From assembly GCF_022179725.1 (NCBI RefSeq), contig NZ_BPRC01000018.1:1-64000 (forward strand): a stretch of 64,000 nucleotides of DNA, read 5' to 3'. Positions 43,147 through 51,032 of the stretch are shown here, piece by piece (the first letter of the stretch is position 1; the number at the start of each line of letters is the position of its first letter). This stretch comes from Methylorubrum aminovorans. GTDB taxonomy: Bacteria; Pseudomonadota; Alphaproteobacteria; Rhizobiales; Beijerinckiaceae. A program made the translations under genes and the position numbers. The notes beneath the pieces were generated by a model. The model saw only the letters and a program-made list of their open reading frames with translations. It was not told the origin of the DNA and searched no databases.

Positions 43147-43434
43147 CTACACGCCCGACCCGACCGGCGGCACGCCCTGCTCCGGCGTCGGCACGACGCC
43201 AAGCCCATCCGCGTCGCCGGGGCGGGTGGCACCGAGGCGCCGCAGCAGTGCCTCGTAGGTCTGTACCGCCGGGGAATCGCCCTGAAGCGCGCGGGTCTCG
43301 GCGAGGAGCCGCCGCACGTCCTCGACGAACAGGTCGCGCGCCTGCCCGCCCCCCGGGCTCGCCTCGAACAGGCGGCCGAGCGCCAGCTCGAACACGCTCA
43401 CGAGAAGGCCGAGCCGCTCGGTGTCTTCCGCCAT
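43147..43434 (-). CDS. Small hypothetical helical protein
   Basis: A 95-residue protein. ATG 43434 follows GGAGAGG. It has predicted amphipathic helices (LGLLVSVFELALGRLFEAS and RDLFVEDVRRLLAETRALQ) and a C-terminal Pro/Val-rich tail. First gene of a three-gene unit with the next two small genes downstream. No known family. Confidence 0.5.
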   Translation of the reverse strand: MAEDTERLGLLVSVFELALGRLFEASPGGGQARDLFVEDVRRLLAETRALQGDSPAVQTYEALLRRLGATRPGDADGLGVVPTPEQGVPPVGSGV

Positions 43435-43708
43435 CGTCCTCTCCGGATGCTGCTTCGAGCCGCGTCCCTCGTCCGGCTGAAGGCTTGAACGCCGGGAATG
43501 CGCCCCGCGGTTCCGCCGCCCGCGCTTGGTGACGGATCCAATCTGCCGCAACCGCACCGCATGGGAAGACGGCGTCGGCGCTCTAATCTATGTTGCCGCA
43601 TCTCTCTCAGGAGACGTGCGGCCTCCGCCCGCGGACCGACGCTGCCCGCCTGAGCGCCGCTGCCGTCGGACGCATCGTTCCCGTTTCGTCTCGAACCCTG
43701 AGCCGCTC

Positions 43709-44893
43709 TTGCCACCCCACGCGCTTCTTCCCCTCGCTCGGCCTCCGGCACCCGACGACGGACTGTGCGGTGGGCTGGGCGATGGGGCGGAGGACACGCA
43801 TGGCGGCTTTCCCACCCGGGCCATCGCCCGGCTGCGCCGGTCCGGGCTTCTGGCCGCTCCCCTGCCCGCGGCGCTCGGCGGGCGCGGCCTGTGCGAGCCG
43901 GGCCGGGTCGATGCGCTTCGGGGGCTGCTGACGGAGATCGGCCGCGACGACCTTGCGGTCGGGCGCCTCTACGAAGGGCATGTCAACGCGCTCGCCCTGG
44001 TGCTGCGCTACGCCGACGACGCCGTCGCCCGGCGGCTCGCCCGCGACGCGGCGCAGGGGCATCTCTTCGGCGTGTGGAACACCGAGCCGGCTGAGGGCGG
44101 CCTCGTCCTCGACGGCGCGGGCGGCCTCCACGGCTCGAAGAGCTACGCCTCGGGGGCGGGCTTCGTCACCCGCCCGCTCGTGACGGCGCGGATCGGCGAT
44201 GGGCGCCGGCTGATGCTGGTGATGCGCCTCGAACCGGGCGCACGGGCCGATCTGTCGGCGTGGCGTGCCCACGGCATGCGGGCGTCGGCCACCGGCACGG
44301 TCGACTTCTCGGGGCTCGCCCTTGGCGACGACCACCTTGGCGACGGCGAGGTGATCGGCGCGCCCGACGATTACGGGCACCAGCCGTTCTTCTTCGCCGG
44401 GGCGTGGCGCTTCTTGGCGGTCCAGCTCGGCGGGATCGAGGCGGTGCTCGAGACGCACCGGGCGCATCTCGCCGCCACCGGCCGGGCCGACGACCCGCAC
44501 CAGCAGGCGCGGTTCGGGCAGGCCATGGTCGCGGCGGAGACGAGCCGGCTGCTCGTCGCCCGCGCGGCCCGGATCGCCGCCGCGGAAGCCGGTTCCCCTG
44601 AGCGGGTCGTCGCCTACGTCAACCTCGCCCGCGCCGCGGTCGAGCAGGCGGGGCTCGACGTGATCGCCTTGGCGCAGCGTTCCATAGGGCTTGGAGGCTT
44701 CCTCGAGAGCCACCCCCTGGAGCGCCAGATGCGCGACCTCGCGACCTATCTGCGCCAGCCGGCCCCGGATTTTGCCCTGACCGGCATGGCCGCCCATGCG
44801 CTCGCCGCCAGCGAGCCGCTCCACGCGCTTTGGCCCGATCCGGGGTCCGACGAGGGCGTCGCCCTCCCGCGCGACGCGGAGGCTGTGGGATGA
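43709..44893 (+). CDS. Acyl-CoA dehydrogenase-like flavoprotein
   Basis: About 394 residues. The start is uncertain: TTG 43709 is used because the conserved part begins soon after and no ATG is in frame. Features are an ACAD N-terminal helical domain (LLTEIGRDDLAVGRLYEGHVNA), a middle beta domain (GVWNTEPAEGGLVLDGAGGLHGSK) and C-terminal helices (GGFLESHPLERQMRDLATYLR). It is shorter and more divergent than beta-oxidation enzymes, so another flavin dehydrogenation or monooxygenation is possible. First of four genes joined by ATGA overlaps. Confidence 0.75.
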   Translation: MPPHALLPLARPPAPDDGLCGGLGDGAEDTHGGFPTRAIARLRRSGLLAAPLPAALGGRGLCEPGRVDALRGLLTEIGRDDLAVGRLYEGHVNALALVLRYADDAVARRLARDAAQGHLFGVWNTEPAEGGLVLDGAGGLHGSKSYASGAGFVTRPLVTARIGDGRRLMLVMRLEPGARADLSAWRAHGMRASATGTVDFSGLALGDDHLGDGEVIGAPDDYGHQPFFFAGAWRFLAVQLGGIEAVLETHRAHLAATGRADDPHQQARFGQAMVAAETSRLLVARAARIAAAEAGSPERVVAYVNLARAAVEQAGLDVIALAQRSIGLGGFLESHPLERQMRDLATYLRQPAPDFALTGMAAHALAASEPLHALWPDPGSDEGVALPRDAEAVG

Positions 44894-45486
44894 GCGGCCG
44901 GCGCACGGAGACGCTGCCGGAGCGCTATTTCGCGGAGATCTACGCCTCCGATCCGGATCCCTGGCGCTTCACCTCCAGCGCCTACGAGGCCGAGAAGTAC
45001 GACGCCACGCTTCGCGCTCTGCCGCGGACGCGCTACGAAAATGCCCTGGAGGTCGGCTGCTCCATCGGCGTCTTCACCCGGGCGCTCGCCCCCCGCTGCG
45101 GGGCGCTGACCGCCCTCGACGTCGCGCAGGCGGCCCTCGACGCCGCACAGACGCGTTGTGCGGAGTACCCGCAGGTGCGCTTCGTCCGCGGCGCGGTGCC
45201 GGAAGTTTGGCCGGAGGGCCGGTTCGACCTCATCGTGTTCGGCGAGATGCTCTACTTCCTGAGCCCGGCGGATCTGGCCCGCCTCGTCGCGCGGGTGGAG
45301 GCGAGCCTGGAGCCGGGGGGCGACTGTGTCCTCGTGCACTGGCTCGGCGAGACGGATTACCCCCTCTCCGGCGACGCGGCGGCGGAAGGCTTCATCGCGG
45401 GCACAGCCCCGTTCTGCCGGGTGCTGCCCGGCTTGCGCACGGAGGCCTACCGCCTCGACGTGCTGCGTCGGGCGGACAGGCCATGA
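44890..45486 (+). CDS. NodS-like SAM-dependent methyltransferase
   Basis: A 198-residue class I methyltransferase that begins inside an ATGA overlap with the dehydrogenase gene. SERYF-type N-terminus (ERYFAEIYASDPDPWRFTSSAYEAEKY) and SAM loop ALEVGCSIGVFTRALAP, as in the NodS N-methyltransferase family. It ends in an ATGA overlap with the cytochrome b gene. The acceptor is unknown; NodS itself methylates a chitooligosaccharide amine. Confidence 0.82.
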   Translation: MSGRRTETLPERYFAEIYASDPDPWRFTSSAYEAEKYDATLRALPRTRYENALEVGCSIGVFTRALAPRCGALTALDVAQAALDAAQTRCAEYPQVRFVRGAVPEVWPEGRFDLIVFGEMLYFLSPADLARLVARVEASLEPGGDCVLVHWLGETDYPLSGDAAAEGFIAGTAPFCRVLPGLRTEAYRLDVLRRADRP

Positions 45487-46208
45487 CGACGGCGATGACA
45501 GCGCGTGCGCAAGGAAAAGCCGTCCGGCGCCACCCTCTCTGGGTGCGCCTGACCCACTGGATCAATGCCGGCGCCTTCGGGGCGCTTCTCGTCAGCGGGG
45601 TTGCCATCCTGCTCGCCCTGCCCCGGCTGTTCTGGGGCGAGACCGGCGCCAACGACGCCCCGGCCTGGATCGTCCTGCCGCTGCCGGTGAACCTCGAACA
45701 GACCGGCTGGGGCCGCAACCTCCACTTTCTCGCCGCCTGGATCTTCGTGCTCAACGGCGCGCTCTATCTCCTTCTCGCACTCGCGAGCGGGCACCTCCTG
45801 CGCCGCCTGGCGCCCGACCGCGACCAGCTCCACCCCCGGCACGTCGCGGCCGACATCCGCGCTCACCTGCATCTCAAGGGGCCGGGCGTGGCGCGCCGCT
45901 ACAACGTGCTCCAAAAACTCGCCTATCTCGCCGTCCTCCTCGTGCTGGCACCGGTGATGCTGCTCTCGGGGCTGACCATGTCGCCCGGCGTCACGGCGGC
46001 CTATCCGGAGCTGTTCACCCTGTTCGGCGGCCGGCAATCGGCGCGCACGATCCACTTCCTGTCGGCGGCCCTGTTCGTCGGCTTTCTTCTCATCCATGTC
46101 TGGCAGGTGCTCGCCAACGGACCGCTCGACCTGATGCGGGGTATGATCACCGGGCGCTCCGCCCGGACCGAGACCGGTCAAACGAAATCAGGGGAGGACG
46201 TGCGATGA
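45483..46208 (+). CDS. Cytochrome b561-type membrane subunit
   Basis: A 241-residue protein with four or five transmembrane helices and histidines placed for haem b (PLWVRLTHWINAGAFGALLVSG, NLHFLAAWIFVLNGALYLLL, IHFLSAALFVGFLLIHVWQVL). It overlaps the molybdoenzyme gene by ATGA, so it is the probable quinone-linked membrane anchor and electron carrier of that enzyme, analogous to YedZ/MsrQ but of the cytochrome b561 type. Confidence 0.85.
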   Translation: MTTAMTARAQGKAVRRHPLWVRLTHWINAGAFGALLVSGVAILLALPRLFWGETGANDAPAWIVLPLPVNLEQTGWGRNLHFLAAWIFVLNGALYLLLALASGHLLRRLAPDRDQLHPRHVAADIRAHLHLKGPGVARRYNVLQKLAYLAVLLVLAPVMLLSGLTMSPGVTAAYPELFTLFGGRQSARTIHFLSAALFVGFLLIHVWQVLANGPLDLMRGMITGRSARTETGQTKSGEDVR

Positions 46209-46948
46209 GCGATCTGACGCGCCGCAGGCTGGTCCTCGGCTCCTCGGCACTCGGCCTCGGCGGCCTGCTCGGCGGCTGCGAGCTGATCGAGAACGGCCCG
46301 CGCCGCTCGGGCCTTTACGGCCTGAGCGACACCCTGACGCTCGCCACCCAGCGCTTCCTGCTGCGTGACCAGCCGCTGGTGCGGGAATTCGGGCCGGAGG
46401 CGATCTCGGCGGTGTTTCCCACCATCAACACCACCGATCCGGACAACCCCGATTACCGGCGCTCGAAGGCGGTCGGATTCTCCGACTGGCGCCTGCCGGT
46501 GAGCGGCCTCGTGGAGCGGCCCGCCGCCTTCACGCTGGCTGAGCTGAAGGCGATGCCGGCCCGCACGCAGGTGACGCTGCACGCGTGCGAGCAGGGCTGG
46601 TCGGCGATCGGCGGCTGGACCGGCGTGCCGCTCTCGCATGTTCTGGCGAGCGTCGGGTTGAAGCGCGAGGCGCGCTTCATCGTGATCCGCAGCGTGGACG
46701 GCTGGTGGGACACCTACGACCTGTTCGACGCCCTGCACCCGCAGACGATCCTGGCCTACGGCATGAACGGCGGCGACCTTCCCGTGGCCCACGGCGCGCC
46801 GGTCCGCCTGCGGGTGGAGCGCCAGCTCGGCTACAAGTCGCTGAAATACCTCGCCAGCATCGAGGCCACCGACCGCGTCGACGGCCTCGGCCAGGGCCGG
46901 GGCAGCATGGTCTCGGAGATGGGCTTCTCCTGGTACGCGGGGATCTGA
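46205..46948 (+). CDS. Periplasmic molybdopterin oxidoreductase (sulfite-oxidase/YedY fold)
   Basis: A 247-residue protein. The N-terminal signal combines a twin-Arg motif (TRRRLVLGSSALG) with a lipobox (LLGGC), so it may be a Tat-exported lipoprotein. The SUOX/MsrP-type core is visible: the molybdenum-ligating Cys in LHACEQGWSAIGGWTGV, VIRSVDGWWDTYDLFDALHPQT and LPVAHGAPVRLRVERQLGYKSLKYL. It is coupled to the cytochrome b at 45483. Its substrate may be a sulfoxide or oxidised methionine, but this is inferred from the fold. Confidence 0.87.
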   Translation: MSDLTRRRLVLGSSALGLGGLLGGCELIENGPRRSGLYGLSDTLTLATQRFLLRDQPLVREFGPEAISAVFPTINTTDPDNPDYRRSKAVGFSDWRLPVSGLVERPAAFTLAELKAMPARTQVTLHACEQGWSAIGGWTGVPLSHVLASVGLKREARFIVIRSVDGWWDTYDLFDALHPQTILAYGMNGGDLPVAHGAPVRLRVERQLGYKSLKYLASIEATDRVDGLGQGRGSMVSEMGFSWYAGI

Positions 46949-46986
46949 CACGGCTCCGGCTTCATTGATCGAGTGCCGCCGGATTC

Positions 46987-47014
46987 CCCCTCTCCCCGCA
47001 AGCGGGGCGAGGGG
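46987..47014. terminator. Bidirectional hairpin between convergent operons
   Basis: CCCCTCTCCCCGC-AAGC-GGGGCGAGGGG (one bulge) lies between the molybdoenzyme stop (46948) and the ABC operon stop (47035). No T run. This sequence type also occurs as a dispersed repeat in GC-rich genomes. Confidence 0.55.
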
Positions 47015-47034
47015 ATGCGCGCGACCGAAACCCC

Positions 47035-47808
47035 TCACCCGATCAGCGGCGTGCAGACCGTCCGCCCCTGCCCCGGCAGCGGCACCACCGCGACGTCGAC
47101 CCCGTAGAGCAGGCGGAGATGCTCCGGCGTCACCGTCTCGGCCGGCGGCCCCAGCGCGACGAGGCGCCCGCCATGCAGCAGCGCGACCCGGTCGGCGCAG
47201 AGGAAGGCGTGGCCGGGATCGTGGGTCGAGAGCACCACGGCGATCCCGGCTTCCGACAGGCGCCGCACCTGGGTCAGCACCCGCGCCTGGTTGCCGAAAT
47301 CGAGGCTCGCGGTCGGCTCGTCCATCACTAGGAGCCGCGGTTCGCCCGCGAGCGCGCGGGCGATCAGCGCGAGCTGGCGCTCGCCGCCGCTGACCTCAGT
47401 GTAGATCCGCTCCGCCAGATGGCCGATGCCCAACGTCGCCAGCGCCCGCTCGGCCGCCGCGCGGTCGGCCGGGCCGGGGCTGGCGAAGGCGGGAAGCCGG
47501 CTCGCGCGGCCCATCAGCACCACCTCGCGCACGGTGAACGGGAAGAAGGCGGCGTGCGCCTGCGGCACGTAGGCGATTTTTTTTGCCACTTCGCGACGTG
47601 GCAACTCCGATAGGTCGGTGCCGTCCAAGTGGACGCTCCCGGCGAGCGGGCGCAGCAGGCCGAGCATCGTCTTGAACAGCGTGGTCTTGCCGCCACCGTT
47701 CGGCCCGAGCAGGCAGAGCGCCTCCCCCTCCCCCACGGTCAGGCTGACCCCGGAGCCGACCGCGCGGGCGCCGTAGCCGAAGGCGAGATCCCGGACCTCC
47801 AGGATCAT
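47035..47808 (-). CDS. ABC importer ATPase (FecE/BtuD/MolC type)
   Basis: A 257-residue ATPase with Walker A GPNGGGKTTLF, signature SGGERQLALIARALAG and Walker B LLVMDEPTAS. It is the third gene of a minus-strand operon and overlaps the permease gene by 4 bp. It energises uptake by the permease at 47805. Confidence 0.92.
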   Translation of the reverse strand: MILEVRDLAFGYGARAVGSGVSLTVGEGEALCLLGPNGGGKTTLFKTMLGLLRPLAGSVHLDGTDLSELPRREVAKKIAYVPQAHAAFFPFTVREVVLMGRASRLPAFASPGPADRAAAERALATLGIGHLAERIYTEVSGGERQLALIARALAGEPRLLVMDEPTASLDFGNQARVLTQVRRLSEAGIAVVLSTHDPGHAFLCADRVALLHGGRLVALGPPAETVTPEHLRLLYGVDVAVVPLPGQGRTVCTPLIG

Positions 47809-48854
47809 GCCCAGCCCCGCTTGCCCGTGGCCAGCAACCAGAGGAAGAACGGCGCCCCGACCAGCGCCGTGAGGATGCCGAGCGGCACCTCGATCGGGGC
47901 CAGGGTGCGGGCCATCAGATCGACCGCGATGAGGTAGCCCGCGCCGAGCAGCATCGAGGCCGGCAGCAGGCGGCGGAAATCCGGCCCGACCAGCAGGCGG
48001 GCGACGTGCGGCACGAGCAGTCCGATCCAGCCGATCACCCCCGTCACCGAGACCGCGGCGGCGGTCACCAGGGTCGCGCCCGCCACCAGGACCGGGCGGA
48101 GCCGGCGCGTCTCGAGCCCGAGCGCGCGGGCCTCTTCGTCGCCGAGGCTCATCAGGTTCACGCGCCAGCGCAGCAGCACCAGGGGGGCGAGGCCGAGCGC
48201 CATCGCCGGCAGGATCGCGGCGATGTCGCCCGCCGTGACGGAAGCAAGGCTGCCGAGCAGCCAGAAGGTGATGGCGGGGAGCTGGTTGTAGGGGTCGGCG
48301 AGCACCTTGAGCAGCGAGATCCCGGCGCCGAGCAAGGCCCCCACGGCGACGCCAGCGAGCACCAGTGTCAGCACCGGATCGTGCCGCCGCACCGCCAGCC
48401 CGACGCCGTAGACGGCGCCGACCGCGGCGAGGCCTCCGGCGAAGGCGAGCCCCTGGACCGCTGCCACCGGCAGGGCCAGCACGATGCCGAGCACCGCGCC
48501 GAGGCTGGCGCCGGCCGAGACCCTGAGGATGTCGGGCGAGACGAGGGGATTGCGAAACAGCCCCTGATAGGTCGCCCCCGCCGCCGCGAGCCCGGCCCCG
48601 ACCACGAGCGCCCCGAACACCCGCGGCAGGCGCACGTTCAGCACCACGGTCTGCGCGGCGGGGTCGAGCGCGGTGGCGTGGCCGAACATTTTCGCGAGGA
48701 GCACCGCAAGGACGTCGGCGAGCGGCACGGGGTAGCGGCCGATCCCGAGCGAGACCAGCACGAGCAGGATCAGCGCGGCCGGCGCCAGCACCGCCAGGGA
48801 GAGGCTGCGCCGCCGCGCGGTTCGGCCTTGGGCGGCGCGCGCGGCCTCGCTCAC
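47805..48854 (-). CDS. ABC importer permease (FecCD/BtuC/MolB type)
   Basis: A 349-residue protein with about ten helices. FecCD-family landmarks are LPRVFGALVVGAGLAAAGATYQGLFRNPL, PDILRVSAGASLGAVLGI and VTGVIGWIGLLVPHVARLLVGPD. It overlaps the binding-protein gene by 4 bp. In this family the homodimer carries iron-siderophore, cobalamin, haem or molybdate. Confidence 0.92.
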   Translation of the reverse strand: MSEAARAAQGRTARRRSLSLAVLAPAALILLVLVSLGIGRYPVPLADVLAVLLAKMFGHATALDPAAQTVVLNVRLPRVFGALVVGAGLAAAGATYQGLFRNPLVSPDILRVSAGASLGAVLGIVLALPVAAVQGLAFAGGLAAVGAVYGVGLAVRRHDPVLTLVLAGVAVGALLGAGISLLKVLADPYNQLPAITFWLLGSLASVTAGDIAAILPAMALGLAPLVLLRWRVNLMSLGDEEARALGLETRRLRPVLVAGATLVTAAAVSVTGVIGWIGLLVPHVARLLVGPDFRRLLPASMLLGAGYLIAVDLMARTLAPIEVPLGILTALVGAPFFLWLLATGKRGWA

Positions 48855-49900
48855 CGGGTCGGCCCCGGCCCGGCGGCGTCGCGCAGGAGGCGGTCGAGCT
48901 GCTCCGGCGTGAGATCGACCCGGTAGAAGCGCCGGTAGAAGTCGCGCACGGCGTCGCCCAGTGTCTGCGGGAACTGCTCGGGGAAGAACAGGCCGGCGAG
49001 CCAGCGCAGGCCGATCAGGCGGTTGACCCCCGGCGGCGCGTCGACCCAGCCGAAGGGCAGCGTCGGGATAGCGTGAACGCGGCCCTCGCGCACCGCCTTC
49101 AGCCCGTTCCAGAGCGGGTCGGCGGCGGCGAGCTTCGGGAAATCGGGATCGAGAGCGATGATCACGTCCGGATTCCAGACCAGCACCTGCTCGGGCGAGA
49201 CCGCGGCGAGCCCGCCCGCGCCGGGCCCCGCCACGTTGCGCCCGCCCGCCGCCTCGATGATCTCGGTGTTGATCGAGCCGGACAGGCCCGTCTCCAGCCC
49301 GCGGGGGCCACGGCCGTAATAGACCCGCGGGCGCTTCTCCTCGGGCACCGCGGCCACCGCCACGGCCACGGTCTTCAGGATCTTTTCCGCCTCTGCGGCC
49401 AGCGCCTCGCCGGCCTCCGGCGCGCCGATGAGCGCGCCCAGCGTCCGGTAGGTCTCGGGCGTCGCGGTGAAGCTCCCGTCGAGCAGCAGGTAGGGAATGC
49501 CGGTCTGCGCCTGAACCCGGTCGGCCAGTGAGGCGTAGGTCGCCGCCGTGCTGCCGACATCGACGATGAGGTCGGGCTTGAGCGCCAGCACCGCCTCGAC
49601 ATTGGCGCTGCCGCCCCGCCCCGTCAGCCGACCGGTGGCGGGCAGATCGCGCAGCGCCGGGGCGAGGAACGCCTGCTCCTCCGGGCTCGGCGCGCGCGGC
49701 CAGCCGATCATCTTATCGGGCGCTAGGGTAGAGAGCAGCACTGCCGCGGGAGGCCCGGCGGCGAGCACCCGTGTCACCCGCTCCGGCACCTCGACCCGCC
49801 GCCCGGCGGCGTCGGTGAAGGGCCGGGCCGCCGCGAGGCAGGACCACAGCAGGGCCGGCCACAGGCAGGCGAGCGCGAGAAGGCAGCGGAGCAGCGGCAT
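48851..49900 (-). CDS. ABC importer substrate-binding protein (COG0614)
   Basis: A 349-residue periplasmic binding protein with a signal peptide (LLALACLWPALLWSCLAAA). The two lobes are joined by a long helix (ETYRTLGALIGAPEAGEALAAE). GWVDAPPGVNRLIGLRWLAGLFFP near the C-terminus and VLVWNPDVIIALD are typical of class III binding proteins. The ligand could be iron chelate, cobalamin or an oxyanion such as molybdate (MolA group). The convergent molybdoenzyme makes molybdate attractive, but this is context only. No TonB receptor is in the window. Confidence 0.85.
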   Translation of the reverse strand: MPLLRCLLALACLWPALLWSCLAAARPFTDAAGRRVEVPERVTRVLAAGPPAAVLLSTLAPDKMIGWPRAPSPEEQAFLAPALRDLPATGRLTGRGGSANVEAVLALKPDLIVDVGSTAATYASLADRVQAQTGIPYLLLDGSFTATPETYRTLGALIGAPEAGEALAAEAEKILKTVAVAVAAVPEEKRPRVYYGRGPRGLETGLSGSINTEIIEAAGGRNVAGPGAGGLAAVSPEQVLVWNPDVIIALDPDFPKLAAADPLWNGLKAVREGRVHAIPTLPFGWVDAPPGVNRLIGLRWLAGLFFPEQFPQTLGDAVRDFYRRFYRVDLTPEQLDRLLRDAAGPGPTR

Positions 49901-50086
49901 CGGGGCAAGGCGTCTCCCGTGATCGGACGCTAGCTATAGAGCATCGCCCCGGCAGGTGGTGCCGGCTTGTCTGAAAAGACGATGCGGGACCATGCTCGAT
50001 CGCGTTCGCCCCCGAACCGCGCCGGCCCTCTCGGGTTGGCCGAGCACCCCTATCCCCAACGATCCTCCGCGAGCTTGCCCCGAACG

Positions 50087-50953
50087 ATGCCCGATCCGGC
50101 CGTCAGCCACCGCCACGTCGACCTCCGGGGTCTGCGCCTGCATGTCGCCGAGGCGGGGCCAGCGGACGGGCCGCCGACGATCCTGCTGCACGGCTTTCCC
50201 GAATTCTGGTTCGGCTGGCGGCGCCAGATCGCGCCGCTCGCAGACAACGGCCTGCGCCTTCTCATCCCCGACCAGCGCGGCTATGGCCTGAGCGACCGGC
50301 CCAAGGGAATCGCCGCCTACCATCTCGACCGGCTTGCTCAGGACGTGATCGCGCTCGCCGATGCCTGCGGGCTCGCGCGCTTCAACCTCGTCGGGCACGA
50401 TTGGGGCGGGCTCGTCGCGTTCTGGGTCGCGAGCTTCCACCCTGAGCGGGTCGAGCGGCTCGCCGTGCTGAACGCCTGCCATCCGGGCGTGTTCGGCCCC
50501 TATCTCCGGCGCCATCCGGGGCAGGCCCTGCGCAGCGCCTATGCCGGCTTCTTCCAGCTCCCCCTGCTGCCCGAGCGGCTGCTGAGCGCGCGCCGGGGGC
50601 ATCTCCTGCGGGCGCTGATGCGCAGCTCGAGCCAGGCCGGCACCTTCAGCGAGGCCGACCTCGACCTCTACGCCCGGGAATGGCTGCGCCCGGGCGCGGT
50701 CACCGCGATGCTGAACTGGTACCGGGCGCTCGCTCGGCTCCCCCGCGACCGGCACCCGCCGAAGATTACCGCGCCGACACTGATCCTGTGGGGCGAGCGC
50801 GATCAGGCGCTCCAGACCGGCCTCGCCGAGGCGAGCCTGGCCCTGTGCGAGCACGGCCGCCTGCAGCGTTTTCCGCAGGCGACCCACTGGGTGCAGCACG
50901 ACGCGCCGGAGGCGGTCAACGCGGCGCTGATCGCGTTCCTGCGGCCCTCTTGA
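50087..50953 (+). CDS. Epoxide-hydrolase-like alpha/beta hydrolase
   Basis: A 288-residue enzyme, ATG 50087. HGFPEFWFGWRRQIAPL (oxyanion/epoxide-hydrolase HGxPxxxxxWR), GYGLSDRP, nucleophile elbow VGHDWGGLVAFWVASFHPERV (Asp), acid region LILWGERDQAL and a C-terminal His (ATHWVQHDAPEAVN) are all present. It fits the soluble epoxide hydrolase / haloalkane dehalogenase group. It is divergent from the ABC importer with a 186-bp shared promoter region. Confidence 0.85.
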   Translation: MPDPAVSHRHVDLRGLRLHVAEAGPADGPPTILLHGFPEFWFGWRRQIAPLADNGLRLLIPDQRGYGLSDRPKGIAAYHLDRLAQDVIALADACGLARFNLVGHDWGGLVAFWVASFHPERVERLAVLNACHPGVFGPYLRRHPGQALRSAYAGFFQLPLLPERLLSARRGHLLRALMRSSSQAGTFSEADLDLYAREWLRPGAVTAMLNWYRALARLPRDRHPPKITAPTLILWGERDQALQTGLAEASLALCEHGRLQRFPQATHWVQHDAPEAVNAALIAFLRPS

Positions 50954-50961
50954 ACGGACGC

Positions 50962-51009
50962 GTGCCGGGGCACTGCCCCGGCACTCCGCCAAAGGGATGA
51001 TCCCTTTGG
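50962..51009. repeat. Double-hairpin dispersed repeat
   Basis: GTGCCGGGGC-ACT-GCCCCGGCAC (50962-50984) is followed 4 bp later by CCAAAGGGA-TGA-TCCCTTTGG (50989-51009). Both stems are perfect. The pair sits between convergent genes and could terminate both. I recall this module as a frequent intergenic repeat in Methylobacterium, to be confirmed by counting. Confidence 0.65.
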
Positions 51010-51032
51010 ATTCCCGCGATGGCGAGAGGCGA

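Noticed and set aside
49901..50086. A riboswitch (cobalamin or molybdenum cofactor type) upstream of the ABC importer
   Set aside because: The 186-bp divergent spacer lacks the conserved boxes of these riboswitches as far as can be read by eye.
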